A stretch of DNA of 31,950 nt. Origin: LGRD01 sp031415135 (GTDB lineage Bacteria; Pseudomonadota; Gammaproteobacteria; Burkholderiales; Burkholderiaceae_C). Positions within the stretch are counted from its first letter, which is position 1. Every line of letters begins with the position of its first letter. The stretch spans positions 1 to 31,950 of the forward strand of contig JANORB010000222.1 in the NCBI GenBank assembly GCA_031415135.1, written 5' to 3'. Below the pieces are notes generated by a model. That model was given only the letters and a program-made list of their open reading frames with translations. It did not search any database and had not been told where the DNA came from. Below are positions 6,455 through 14,973 of this stretch, in pieces. Both the position numbers and the translations under genes were made by a program.

Positions 6455-6871
6455 TCAAACCAGCGCCAGCTCCAACTCCGGTTTCTCGGACACAAGGCTC
6501 AGCTCCGGCATGAACAGTTCGGGTGCGGGGAGCGGGCCCACCGCTGCGCCCAGCGGAGCCCAGGCCTTCCAATCCAGTGGCTCGAACTCCAGCATGTGCT
6601 CGGTCGACACCGGCTGCGCTGCGGCGAGCGTGGCCGTCGCCACGGCACGCGCCTGAGCTTCGATCCAGGCCTGAAACGGCGGGTCGCCGGGCAGGGCGAC
6701 TTCGACCTCCAGGCCGTGGTCCAGGTCCCAGCTGGAATCGAACCAGCCCGGGCCGCGCGGCGCGTCGTCCAGGCGGGCCAGGTCCATCATCCTGAAGCGC
6801 AGCTCCGAGGGCTGGTGCCGATCGCGCCAGCGGCGCAGCGCGGCAGAGATGTTGAAGCGGATTCTGGCCAT
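6455..6871 (-). CDS. Hypothetical 138-aa protein upstream of hlyB
   Basis: I do not recognise this family with certainty. The start is well supported: ATG 6871 has GGAGA 7-8 nt upstream. The N-terminus is basic (ISAALRRWRDRHQPSELRFRMM), followed by a distinctive aromatic motif GPGWFDSSWDLDHGLEVEV (about 41-59), an Ala-rich helix, a Trp-containing LEFEPLDWKAWAPLG segment, and an acidic/Leu/Pro-rich end with repeated PEL and final residues ELALV. There is no signal peptide or membrane segment. It is the first gene of the secretion locus, 134 bp upstream of the hlyB start. An acidic residue followed by hydrophobics at the extreme C-terminus is reminiscent of some type I secretion substrates, but there are no RTX repeats, so accessory factor, chaperone or small substrate are all possible. 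Confidence 0.8.
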   Translation of the reverse strand: MARIRFNISAALRRWRDRHQPSELRFRMMDLARLDDAPRGPGWFDSSWDLDHGLEVEVALPGDPPFQAWIEAQARAVATATLAAAQPVSTEHMLEFEPLDWKAWAPLGAAVGPLPAPELFMPELSLVSEKPELELALV

Positions 6872-7008
6872 GTCGGTCTCCAGTGATGCGGGTTGATGAA
6901 GCAGAGTCTTGCAGCCGCGCCGTATCGGGAACATCCCGCTCAAGGTGGAAACACGCGCTGAACGCGCACCCCTGGAAGAACTCCCCACTTCGGGGGACGG
7001 GCGAGTTT

Positions 7009-9435
7009 TCAGTCTTCCGCCTGCGACGCCGCATGGCGCCAATAGCGCCGGGTCGCGTCGCGCTCGCACGTGCCGAGCGTGCTGGCCGCGGAGTTCCAGC
7101 GCCAGGCGCCGCAGCCCGGGCCGCTGACGCTGTGGATGCCGCGCTCGTGAAGCCGCTCCAGCACCTCGGGCACCGGGTGCGCAAAGCGGTTGCGGTAACC
7201 GGCCTGGATGACGGCCGTCCGCGGCGCCACCGCGTCCAGGAAAGCGGCGGTCGACGAGGTGCGGCTGCCATGGTGCGGAACGATCAACACGCTGCTGCGC
7301 AGGGCCGCGCCGAGCTCGGCCACCAGCGCCGCCTCTTGCTCGTGTTCGATGTCGCCGGTGAGCAGCGCGCTGCCTCCGGCCCCGCTGACCCGCAGCACGC
7401 ACGACATGGCGTTGGACTTCAGCGTGCGCGCGTAGTCGGCGCCGTGCGGCCGCAGCACATCGAAGCGCACGCCGTCCCAAACCCACGACTGGCCGGCCTC
7501 GCAACGGGTCTGGCGCGGCGCCAGTGCCAACAGGGGATGGCCGGCTTCGAGCGAGCTGAGCAGCTCGCCCACCGGCAGCCCGTTCAGCAGCGCCCGCGCG
7601 CCGCCCACGTGGTCGGTGTCGCGGTGGCTCAGCAGCAGCTGGTCGATGCGCGGCTCGCCGCGGGCGCGCAACAAGGGCAACAACACACGCTGGCCGGCGT
7701 CGCTGTCGCGCGAATACTGCGGGCCGGCGTCGTAGACCAGCAGGTGCGCGCGGGTTCGCACCAGCACGGCGGTGCCCTGCCCCACGTCGACGGCCAGCAG
7801 TTCGAACTGGCCAAGATCGGGCAGCGAGCGTGCCGGCCACAACAACGGCAGCAGCAGCGGCAGCGCCAGCAGCCGGGCCCGCCACGGCAGCGGCACCACC
7901 AGCAGCACCGCCGCCAGCAGGCCTGCGGCCTGGGCCCAGCCCGGTGCCACCGGCGCCACCCACACCGCACCGGGCACGGCGGCGAGCCAGCCCAGCAGCA
8001 CGGTCAATTGCCGCACCACCCACGCGCCCACGGTCCACAGCGGCGCGGCCGCCGCGCCGGCCAAGGCCAACGGCGTGATCACCAGCGTGACGAGCGGAAT
8101 GGCCACCAGGTTGGCGGCAAAACCGACCAGCGAGATCTGGCCGAAGAACACCAGCGTCAGCGGCGCCAGCCCCAGCGTGACACGGACTTGCGTGGCGACC
8201 GCGCTGCGCGCGGCGGCCCACAGCCGCAGGCCCCACGCGAGCCACGCCGAGGGCGAGGCGGGCTGCGGCGCCGAGCGCGCCGCCTGGGCCGGTGGCGCGG
8301 CCATCAACAAGCCCACCGCGACGAACGACAACCAAAAGCCGGCCTGCAGCAGCGCCCACGGATCGAACAGCGTGACCACCAGCGCGGCCACCCCCAGCAC
8401 CAGCGGCCACGGCCAGCGCACGCCCAGCGATTGCAGCAGCGTCACCGCAGCGAGCATCCACACCGTGCGTTGCGCGGGCACGCCCCAGCCCGAAAACAGC
8501 GCGTAAGCCGTGGCGGCGGCCAAGCCGCCCCAACGCGCGGCGTGCGGCACCGGCAGCCACAGCATGGCCGCCGCGCTGCGCCGCCACAGTGCCGCGATGC
8601 CCAGCCCCGCCAACCACGCGAACATGGTGACGTGCAAGCCGCTGATCGACACCAGGTGGGCAATGCCGGTGTTGCGAAACAGATCCCAGTCCTCGCGCTC
8701 GATGGCGCCCTGGTCGCCCACCGCCAGGGCGGCCAGCACACCGGCCGCGCGCCGGTCCGGCACGTGGGCATCGATGCCATCCCGAACCCGCTGGCGCAGG
8801 CGTTCGATCGGGTACGCGGCCGCGTTTTCGAGCCGCAGCGCCGGCGCGTCGCGCACGTAGCCGGTGGCGCGCACGCCTTGCTCGAACAGGTACAGCTCGT
8901 AGTCGAAGCCGTGCGGGTTGAGGTTGCCGTGCGGCTGGCGCAGGCGCACCGTGAAGCGCCAGCGCTGGCCGGCGCGCAACTCGCTCTGCGGCTGGCTCAG
9001 CGCCGCGTCTTCATGAAAGCCCTTGTACCAACCGAGCGAGATGTTCTGCGGCAGCGTCACCGTGGTGCCGCGCAGGCTGGCGTGGTCGACCCGAAAGCGG
9101 AAGCGCAACCCCGACGCGCCCTGCTGCGGCAAGCTCGCCACCACGCCGGCGACCACCAGGTCCTGGCCTTGCAAGGCGGCCGGCAGGAATTGCGCCAGAC
9201 GCGCCGACGCGCGCCAGCCCGACGCCCCCGCGCCCAACAGGGCCGCACCGATCAGGCCGGCCACAAAGGCGCGCCGCCAGCGCCACGCGGCCACCAGACC
9301 CAATGCCCCGGCCGCCACCGCCGCGCCGTACAGCGCCGGCGGCAACAACGACTGCTCTCGCAAATGCAGCGCCACCCCGGCCAGCCAGGCCAGCACCAGG
9401 CCGCCCAAGCGCCACCCGGTGCTGGTTCCTCCCAT
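7009..9435 (-). CDS. comEC: ComEC/Rec2 family DNA-uptake channel protein
   Basis: This 808-aa inner-membrane protein takes up single-stranded DNA during transformation. It has N-terminal membrane helices and a ComEC N-terminal (DUF4131-like) region at about 1-200, then the competence domain at about 220-500 with DLFRNTGIAHLVSISGLHVT and multiple helices, and a C-terminal metallo-beta-lactamase-like domain with LLLSHRDTDHVGG near 600-612 and VPHHGSRTSS near 716-726. Both metal-binding motifs look intact, so the domain could be catalytic. Length and order match Gram-negative ComEC. ATG 9435 is 47 bp from the divergent RidA-like gene. The gap to the next minus-strand gene (6872-7008) shows no convincing terminator. 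Confidence 0.93.
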   Translation of the reverse strand: MGGTSTGWRLGGLVLAWLAGVALHLREQSLLPPALYGAAVAAGALGLVAAWRWRRAFVAGLIGAALLGAGASGWRASARLAQFLPAALQGQDLVVAGVVASLPQQGASGLRFRFRVDHASLRGTTVTLPQNISLGWYKGFHEDAALSQPQSELRAGQRWRFTVRLRQPHGNLNPHGFDYELYLFEQGVRATGYVRDAPALRLENAAAYPIERLRQRVRDGIDAHVPDRRAAGVLAALAVGDQGAIEREDWDLFRNTGIAHLVSISGLHVTMFAWLAGLGIAALWRRSAAAMLWLPVPHAARWGGLAAATAYALFSGWGVPAQRTVWMLAAVTLLQSLGVRWPWPLVLGVAALVVTLFDPWALLQAGFWLSFVAVGLLMAAPPAQAARSAPQPASPSAWLAWGLRLWAAARSAVATQVRVTLGLAPLTLVFFGQISLVGFAANLVAIPLVTLVITPLALAGAAAAPLWTVGAWVVRQLTVLLGWLAAVPGAVWVAPVAPGWAQAAGLLAAVLLVVPLPWRARLLALPLLLPLLWPARSLPDLGQFELLAVDVGQGTAVLVRTRAHLLVYDAGPQYSRDSDAGQRVLLPLLRARGEPRIDQLLLSHRDTDHVGGARALLNGLPVGELLSSLEAGHPLLALAPRQTRCEAGQSWVWDGVRFDVLRPHGADYARTLKSNAMSCVLRVSGAGGSALLTGDIEHEQEAALVAELGAALRSSVLIVPHHGSRTSSTAAFLDAVAPRTAVIQAGYRNRFAHPVPEVLERLHERGIHSVSGPGCGAWRWNSAASTLGTCERDATRRYWRHAASQAED

Positions 9436-9482
9436 GGCCGCAGTGTAGGATTTGCGAATCCATCATCCGACCCGGAAAACCC

Positions 9483-9941
9483 ATGTCCACCGTCTACGAC
9501 CGCCTCAAGGCCCTGGCCATCGAACTGCCGCCGCTGGCCATTCCCGCCGCCGCTTACGTGCCGTTCGTGCGCACCGGCAACCTGGTCTTCGTTTCGGGCC
9601 ACATCGCCAAGCGTGACGGCAAGGCCTGGGTCGGCCAACTCGGCCGTGACATGGACACCGCCCTGGGCAAGCGTGCCGCGCGCGCCGTGGCCATCGACCT
9701 GATGGGAACCTTGCACGCCGCGGTCGGCGACCTGGGCCAGATCAGCCGCATCGTCAAGCTGATGAGCCTGGTCAACAGCACGCCCGACTTCACCGAGCAC
9801 CACCTGGTGACCAACGGCTGCTCGGAACTGCTGAGCGAGGTGTTCGCCGACAAGGGCGCGCATGCGCGCAGCGCATTCGGCGTGGCGCAGCTGCCGATGG
9901 GCGCGTGTGTGGAGATCGAGCTGATCGCCGAGCTGGCATGA
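9483..9941 (+). CDS. RidA/YjgF-family protein (chorismate mutase-like subgroup)
   Basis: This 152-aa protein has the trimeric YjgF/RidA fold pattern: VPFVRTGNLVFVSGHIAKRD, then AARAVAIDLMGTLHAAVGDLGQI, and a C-terminal ARSAFGVAQLPMGACVEIE. RidA enzymes hydrolyse reactive enamines/imines using an Arg (R105 in E. coli, in VARLPKD). Here the equivalent residue is Gln (VAQLPMG), and the protein is longer than E. coli RidA (128 aa), as in the YjgF/chorismate mutase-like subgroup. Imine deaminase activity is therefore doubtful and the substrate unknown. The start at ATG 9483 agrees with family length; upstream in-frame codons are antisense to comEC. Confidence 0.88.
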   Translation: MSTVYDRLKALAIELPPLAIPAAAYVPFVRTGNLVFVSGHIAKRDGKAWVGQLGRDMDTALGKRAARAVAIDLMGTLHAAVGDLGQISRIVKLMSLVNSTPDFTEHHLVTNGCSELLSEVFADKGAHARSAFGVAQLPMGACVEIELIAELA

Positions 9942-9970
9942 GCGCGCCGGGCCGCCCCAAGGGCTCATGT

Positions 9971-9985
9971 TCCCGCCTGGCGGGA
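9971..9985. repeat. 15-bp near-perfect palindrome in the RidA-dsbB gap
   Basis: TCCCGCC-T-GGCGGGA is a perfect 7-bp palindrome with a single central base. It is followed at 9987-9999 by CGGCC-AAA-GGCCG (5-bp arms, 3-nt loop). Together they occupy most of the 70-bp gap between the RidA-like gene and dsbB. No U-run follows, so these are not a canonical terminator. They may fold in the transcript as an attenuating or stabilising hairpin, or be a short dispersed repeat. Confidence 0.4.
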
Positions 9986-10011
9986 CCGGCCAAAGGCCGT
10001 AGGGTGCCCTG

Positions 10012-10518
10012 GTGAGCATGGCGGTCGACCTGTCGCGCTTGACCGCTTCGCAAGGCCTGCTCGCCATGGCGCTGGCCAGCGTGGCCGGCGTGGCCGCGGC
10101 GCTGGTGGCCCAGCACGGGTTCGACATGCAGCCCTGCCCGTGGTGCATTCTGCAGCGCGTGATCTACCTGGCCATTGCGCTGGTGTGCGGCGTGGCTGCG
10201 GCCTGGCCCGCGCGCGCTGCGCGCATGGCGCTCAGTGGCCTGGCCTTGCTGCTGGCGCTGCTGGGCGCGGCCTCGGCCATCTACCAGCATGTGGCGGCTG
10301 CCAAGCAGGCGGCGTGCAACCTGACGCTGGCCGACAAGGTCATCACCGCGCTCGGGCTCGAATCGCTGTGGCCCGCGCTGTTCCAGGTCACCGCCTCGTG
10401 CGCCGATGCGGCGGCGAGCGTGCTGGGCGTGCCGTTCGAGTACTGGAGCCTGGCGCTGTTTGCGCTGCTGGCGCTGCTGGCGGCATCGATCCTGGGGCGG
10501 CTGCGGACCAGCGCTTGA
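10012..10518 (+). CDS. dsbB: Disulfide bond formation protein DsbB
   Basis: This 168-aa inner-membrane quinone reductase re-oxidises periplasmic DsbA. Four hydrophobic helices are visible. The first redox pair is C42-PW-C45 (QPCPWCILQR) and the second is C102/C130 in the larger periplasmic loop (AACNLTLADK and VTASCADAA), matching the DsbB four-cysteine arrangement. GTG 10012 is preferred because AGGG lies 7 nt upstream; ATG 10018 is a near-equal alternative differing by two residues. The stop overlaps the TTG start of the following MFS gene by two bases, suggesting translational coupling. No dsbA is nearby. Confidence 0.93.
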   Translation: MSMAVDLSRLTASQGLLAMALASVAGVAAALVAQHGFDMQPCPWCILQRVIYLAIALVCGVAAAWPARAARMALSGLALLLALLGAASAIYQHVAAAKQAACNLTLADKVITALGLESLWPALFQVTASCADAAASVLGVPFEYWSLALFALLALLAASILGRLRTSA

Positions 10519-12119
10519 ACGCCACCGCCGACGGCGCCGCGCATTCCCCCTGGGCCCCGCTGGCCCAGCCCGTTTTTCGCATGCTGTGGGCCGTGTGGAT
10601 GACGGCCAACATCTGCATGTGGATGAACGATGTGGCCGCCGCCTGGTTGATGACCTCGCTGACCACCTCGCCGGTGATGGTGGCGCTGGTGCAGTCGGCC
10701 TCGACCTTGCCGGTGTTCCTGCTGGGTTTGCCGAGCGGCGCGCTGGCCGACATCCTGGACCGGCGGCGCTGGTTCATGTTCACGCAGGTGTGGGTGGCCT
10801 CGGTGGCGGTGCTCACCTGCGCTGTGATCGTGCTGGGCGGCATGTCGGCCGCGCTGCTGCTGGTGCTGACCTTCGCCAACGGCATCGGGCTGGCGATGCG
10901 CTGGCCGGTGTTCGCGGCCATCGTGCCGGAGCTGGTGGCGCGCCCGCAGCTTCCGGCGGCGCTGGCGCTCAACGGCATCGCGATGAACGCGTCGCGCATC
11001 ATCGGGCCCATCCTCGCCGGCGCGTTGATCGCCAGCGCGGGCAGCGCCTATGTGTTCCTGCTGAACGCGCTGTTGTCGGTGGCCGCAGCATTGACGATCA
11101 AGCGCTGGCGGCGCGAAACCGAGGTCAGCGCCCTGCCCGGCGAGCGCTTCGTCGGCGCGATGCGCGTGGGCCTTCAGCATGTGCGCCAGTCCAGCCGCAT
11201 GCACGCGGTGCTGCTCACGGTGGCGCTGTTCTTCATGCAGTCGACCGCCCTGCTGGCGCTGCTGCCGCTCACGGCCAAGGGCTTGCAGGGCGGCGGCGCG
11301 GGCACCTTCACGCTGCTGCTGGCGTCGATGGGGCTGGGCGCCGTCACGGCCGCAGTGTTCCTGCCGCGCCTGCGCCAACGGCTCACGCGCGACCGGCTGG
11401 TGCGCTTGGGCACGCTGCTGCATGCCGCAGCCACCGTGGCGGTCAGCCTGGCGCCCAACATCTACGTCGCCGCGCCGGCGATGATGCTGTCCGGCATGGC
11501 CTGGATTTCGGTCGCCAACTCGCTCACGCTGTCGGCCCAGCTGGCGCTGCCGAACTGGGTGCGGGCCCGGGGCATGTCGATCTACCAGATGGCGCTGATG
11601 GGCGGCAGCGCGCTGGGTGCCGCGCTGTGGGGCCAGGTGGCCAGCCTGACCGATCTGCGCACCAGCCTGTTGTGCGCGGCGCTGGCGGCGGTGCTCAGCA
11701 TCGTCGTGACGCGGCGCTTCAGGCTCGAAAGCGGCGCCGACGAAGACCTGACACCGACCGACACGATCAAGCCGCCCTCCACCGCGCCGGGCCTGGACCC
11801 GCTCGCCGGCCCGGTGCTGGTGACGATCGAGTACCGCATCGCCGCGGCCAACGCGCAGGCGTTTCGCGAGGTGATGCGCAGCAGCCGGCGCAGCCGGCTG
11901 AGCATGGGCGTGCTGTCGTGGGGCCTGTTTCGCGACACCACCGACCCCGAGCGCTTCACCGAATATTTTGTCGATGAGACCTGGGCCGAGCACCTGCGCC
12001 GCTTCGACCGCATGACCGCAGCCGACCTGGAGCTGCGGGCGCGCCGCTTTGCATTTCACCTGGGCCCGGAGCCGCCGCTGGTGACGCGGCGCATCGCCGA
12101 GTCGATCAACCCGCGCTGA
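10515..12119 (+). CDS. MFS_3-family (EntS-like) exporter with C-terminal cytoplasmic domain
   Basis: This 534-aa transporter begins at TTG 10515, overlapping the dsbB stop (TTGA). The next in-frame ATG (10581) would remove the conserved N-terminal WAPLAQPVFRMLW segment, so TTG is preferred. About 12 membrane helices span residues 15-410, with PVFLLGLPSGALADILDRRRW carrying the MFS loop 2-3 motif (GALADILDRR). Residues about 430-534 form the soluble domain of MFS_3 (PF05977) proteins, including VTIEYRIAAANAQAFREVM and the DTTDPERFTEYFVDETWAEH segment, an ABM-like ferredoxin fold. Family members export siderophores or drugs; the substrate here is unknown. The stop lies 2 bp from the stop of the convergent TRAP gene, leaving no room for a terminator. 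Confidence 0.9.
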   Translation: MNATADGAAHSPWAPLAQPVFRMLWAVWMTANICMWMNDVAAAWLMTSLTTSPVMVALVQSASTLPVFLLGLPSGALADILDRRRWFMFTQVWVASVAVLTCAVIVLGGMSAALLLVLTFANGIGLAMRWPVFAAIVPELVARPQLPAALALNGIAMNASRIIGPILAGALIASAGSAYVFLLNALLSVAAALTIKRWRRETEVSALPGERFVGAMRVGLQHVRQSSRMHAVLLTVALFFMQSTALLALLPLTAKGLQGGGAGTFTLLLASMGLGAVTAAVFLPRLRQRLTRDRLVRLGTLLHAAATVAVSLAPNIYVAAPAMMLSGMAWISVANSLTLSAQLALPNWVRARGMSIYQMALMGGSALGAALWGQVASLTDLRTSLLCAALAAVLSIVVTRRFRLESGADEDLTPTDTIKPPSTAPGLDPLAGPVLVTIEYRIAAANAQAFREVMRSSRRSRLSMGVLSWGLFRDTTDPERFTEYFVDETWAEHLRRFDRMTAADLELRARRFAFHLGPEPPLVTRRIAESINPR

Positions 12120-12121
12120 AC

Positions 12122-13399
12122 CTACTTCGCGTAGACCAGGTCGCGCAGCCACAACGACAGCGCCGGAACATAGGTCACCACCATCAGGCAGGCGATGATC
12201 ACCAGCACGAACGGGATCAGGTACGGAATGATGCGGTCGAGCGAAATGCGCGCCACCGTGCAGGCCGCAAAGAGGTTGACGCCGAACGGCGGCGTGATCA
12301 TGCCCATCGCCAGGTTGACCACCATGACCAGCCCGAAGTGCACCGGGTCGATGCCGAAGTGCAATGCCACCGGCGCCAGGATGGGCGCCAGCACGATGAT
12401 CGCCGCGCTGGTCTCGATGAACTTGCCGATCACGAACAGCGCCGCGTTGACGCCCAGCAGGAACAGCACCGGCGACTGCAGCACCGCCTGCAGCCAGCGC
12501 CCGATCGCGTCGGGCACGCCGGCGCGCGTGATCAGGAACGCGAACAACCCGGCATTGGCGATGATGAACATGATGACGGCGGCCGACATCACCGATTTGC
12601 GCAGGATGCGCACCAGGTCCGCCAGCTTGATCTCGCGGTAGATCACCATGCCCACCACCAGCGCATAGAACACCGCCACCGCCGAGGCCTCGGTCGGCGT
12701 GAAGATGCCGCCGTAGATGCCGCCCAGGATGATCACCGGCATCATCAAGGCCCAGCCCGCCTGCCAGCTGGCCTGGCGCAAGCTCAGCCGGCCGTCGCCG
12801 TCATTCTTGCCCCAGCCCTTGATGCGGCAGTAGACGTGCACGAACAGCATCAACGCGAAGCCGATCAGCAACCCCGGCCCGAAACCGGCAATGAACAGTT
12901 CGCCGATCGACACCTCGGCGCTGACGCCGTACAGGATCATCGGGATCGAGGGCGGAATGATCACGCCCAACTCCGCACTGGTGGCCTGCAGCGCCGCCGC
13001 GTAACCGGTGGGGTAACCGTGCTTGATGAGGGCCGGGATCAGGATCGCGCCGATCGCAAACGTGGTGGCCACCGACGAGCCCGACACCGCCGCGAAGATC
13101 ATGCAGGTGAGCACGCAGGTCATCGGCAGCCCGCCCTGCACGCCGCCCACGATGCTCTTGGCAAACTCGACCAGCCGGCGCGAGATGCCGCCGGTCTCCA
13201 TGATGTTGCCGGCGAGGATGAAAAACGGAATCGCCGCCAGCGGAAACTTGTTGATCGACGAGAACATCTCCTTCACCGTCAACAGCATGTTGGCGTTGGC
13301 CACCTGGATCCCCAGCACCGCCGCCAGCCCGATGGACACCGCCACCGACACCGTGAGCGCAAAGCACAGCACCATCGTGACCAGCATGACGCTGGTCAT
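12122..13399 (-). CDS. dctM: TRAP transporter large permease subunit (DctM)
   Basis: This 425-aa, 12-13 helix channel subunit of a tripartite ATP-independent periplasmic transporter uses a Na+ or H+ gradient to import a carboxylate-type solute. Diagnostic segments include FPLAAIPFFILAGNIMETGG, AVSGSSVATTFAIGAILIPA, ELGVIIPPSIPMILYGVSA, GIFTPTEASAVAVFYALVVG and NLAMGMITPPFGVNLF. ATG 13399 overlaps the stop of the small subunit by an ATGA tetranucleotide, indicating coupling. It is the last gene of the minus-strand array. The dehydrogenases upstream suggest a C4 sugar acid or other hydroxy acid as substrate. Confidence 0.95.
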   Translation of the reverse strand: MTSVMLVTMVLCFALTVSVAVSIGLAAVLGIQVANANMLLTVKEMFSSINKFPLAAIPFFILAGNIMETGGISRRLVEFAKSIVGGVQGGLPMTCVLTCMIFAAVSGSSVATTFAIGAILIPALIKHGYPTGYAAALQATSAELGVIIPPSIPMILYGVSAEVSIGELFIAGFGPGLLIGFALMLFVHVYCRIKGWGKNDGDGRLSLRQASWQAGWALMMPVIILGGIYGGIFTPTEASAVAVFYALVVGMVIYREIKLADLVRILRKSVMSAAVIMFIIANAGLFAFLITRAGVPDAIGRWLQAVLQSPVLFLLGVNAALFVIGKFIETSAAIIVLAPILAPVALHFGIDPVHFGLVMVVNLAMGMITPPFGVNLFAACTVARISLDRIIPYLIPFVLVIIACLMVVTYVPALSLWLRDLVYAK

Positions 13400-13899
13400 T
13401 GCGCGCTCTCCAGCTCCTGCCGGCGCGGGTCGATCAGGTTGGCGATGATGCCCAGCACGCAGAACACGCCGCCCACCGGCAGCGCCAGGTAGGCCCAGAA
13501 CATCGACACGTTTTCCAGCCCGGTGACCGTCTGCACCTTGCCGCGGTTGGCGTAGTCCCAGCCCCACCAGATGATCACGCCGACCAGGCTCAGCGCAGCC
13601 AGGCACACCACCCAGTCGAGGGCCCGTTTGAGCCGGGGCGAACTCCAGCGGTACAACACGTCGACGCTGACCATCGCCCCTTGGCGGAACGCCATCGGGA
13701 TGCCCAGGAACACCATCCAGATCAAGGTGAACCGGATCAGCACCTCGGTCCATTCGGCCGGCCGCTCGATGACGAAGCGGGTGAAGATCTGGAACAGGCC
13801 CAGGCTGGCCGAGGTGGCGAGCATGGCGCAGGCGCCGGCCATGGCCAGCGACGTCGTCCAGGCCTCGAACTTCAGGAACGTGTCTTTGAAGGCGGCCAT
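13396..13899 (-). CDS. dctQ: TRAP transporter small permease subunit (DctQ)
   Basis: This 167-aa membrane protein has four predicted helices and the DctQ pattern: RPAEWTEVLIRFTLIWMVFL and GIPMAFRQGAMVSVDVLY, with the conserved Trp/Glu around helix 2. It forms the membrane complex with DctM. ATG 13899 (MAAFKDTFLKFEAW) is chosen over an upstream in-frame start because it gives the family length and sits 22 bp after the DctP stop. Its own stop overlaps the dctM start. Confidence 0.93.
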   Translation of the reverse strand: MAAFKDTFLKFEAWTTSLAMAGACAMLATSASLGLFQIFTRFVIERPAEWTEVLIRFTLIWMVFLGIPMAFRQGAMVSVDVLYRWSSPRLKRALDWVVCLAALSLVGVIIWWGWDYANRGKVQTVTGLENVSMFWAYLALPVGGVFCVLGIIANLIDPRRQELESAQ

Positions 13900-13921
13900 C
13901 GCGGGGCGATCGACGCCGGGC

Positions 13922-14893
13922 TCACTTGAAGTTGCGGATCTTGTCGATCTCGGCCTTGCCGAACTGCTTCTCGAACTCGGCATTCACCGGCGCCAGCGTG
14001 GCCACGAACTTGGCGCGGTCGATGTTTTCCACCACGTTCATGCCCTTGCTGCGCAGCTCGGCCACGCCTTTGGAATCGTCTTCATCGACACGCGCCCGGT
14101 TGGCCTTGGCGGCTTCTTTGGCCGAGTCGATGAAGGCGGTCTTGTCTTCGGCCGAGAGCTTGTCGAACGCGGCCTTGTTCATCAGGAAGATCGCCGGCGA
14201 GTACACATGGCCGGTGAGCGACAAGTGCTTTTGCACCTGGTCGAACTTGGCCGCCATGATCACCGACAGCGGGTTCTCCTGGCCGTCGACCGTGCCCTGC
14301 TGCAGCGCGGTGAACACTTCCGGGAAAGCCATCGGCGTGGTCACGATGCCGAAGCCCTTGTACGCCGCCACGTGCACCGGGTTCTCCATGGTGCGCATCT
14401 TCAGGCCCTTCAGGTCTTCGGGCTGCAGCACGGCGCGCTTGCTGTTGGTCATGTGGCGCATGCCGTTCTCGGCCCACGACAGCGCCTTGAATCCCTTGGA
14501 CTCGAACTTGACCAGCATGTCCTGGCCGATCGGGCCGTCGAGCACGGCGCGCGCATGCGGCTTGCCGCTGAAGAGGAACGGGATGTCGAGGATGCGCGCC
14601 TCGGGCACGAAGTTGGGCACCGGGCCGGTGGAGGTCAGCGTCAACTCCTGGGTGCCGAGCTGGACCGCTTCGATCGACTCGCGTTCGCCGCCCAGCGCGC
14701 CGGAGTAGAACGGCTGCACCTTGTAGCGGCCGGCGGTGCGCTTTTCGACTTCTTTGGCGAACACGTCGATGCCCACGCCCTGGTGCGAGTTTTGCCCGAT
14801 CGAGATGCTGATGCGCATCGTGGTCTGCGCCGCCGCGGTGGCGGCCAGGCCGAACGCGAACGCCATGGCGAGTGAGAATTTGCCGAGTGTCAT
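13922..14893 (-). CDS. dctP: TRAP transporter periplasmic solute-binding protein (DctP family)
   Basis: This 323-aa protein has a Sec signal peptide (about 1-22, ending ATAAAQ) and a DctP-fold body: SISIGQNSHQGVGIDVFAKE, GVGIDVFAKEVEKRTAGRYK, the ILDIPFLFSG hinge, MRTMENPVHVAAYKGFG, GTVDGQENPLSVI, and a Lys/Glu-rich C-terminal helix. Such proteins capture carboxylates through a conserved Arg salt bridge. ATG 14893 has AGGAG 7 nt upstream, which decides against the TTG three bases earlier. In acid-sugar loci, related binding proteins take tetronates, and the neighbouring DenD- and LtnD-like enzymes fit that idea, but the ligand cannot be read from the sequence. Confidence 0.93.
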   Translation of the reverse strand: MTLGKFSLAMAFAFGLAATAAAQTTMRISISIGQNSHQGVGIDVFAKEVEKRTAGRYKVQPFYSGALGGERESIEAVQLGTQELTLTSTGPVPNFVPEARILDIPFLFSGKPHARAVLDGPIGQDMLVKFESKGFKALSWAENGMRHMTNSKRAVLQPEDLKGLKMRTMENPVHVAAYKGFGIVTTPMAFPEVFTALQQGTVDGQENPLSVIMAAKFDQVQKHLSLTGHVYSPAIFLMNKAAFDKLSAEDKTAFIDSAKEAAKANRARVDEDDSKGVAELRSKGMNVVENIDRAKFVATLAPVNAEFEKQFGKAEIDKIRNFK

Positions 14894-14973
14894 CAAAGTC
14901 TCCTGAGGGTTCGAGTGCGTGGCTTGCCGCAGACGCCGGTGGGCCTGCGATTCATCATACGAGGCCGGTCACG

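Noticed and set aside
6960..7010. Possible terminator after comEC (short CCCC/GGGG stem)
   Set aside because: The stem is only 4-5 bp with no U-run on the minus strand.
6872..8617. Minus-strand open frame extending upstream of the 138-aa protein through comEC in another frame
   Set aside because: Gly/Ala/Arg-rich low-complexity translation overlapping a convincing gene; only the last 138 codons have an RBS and normal composition.
6883..9702. Long plus-strand open frame (939 codons) opposite comEC
   Set aside because: The translation is Arg/Gln/His/Ala-rich without domains and mirrors the comEC codons; long antisense frames are common at this GC content. ComEC on the minus strand has clear motifs.
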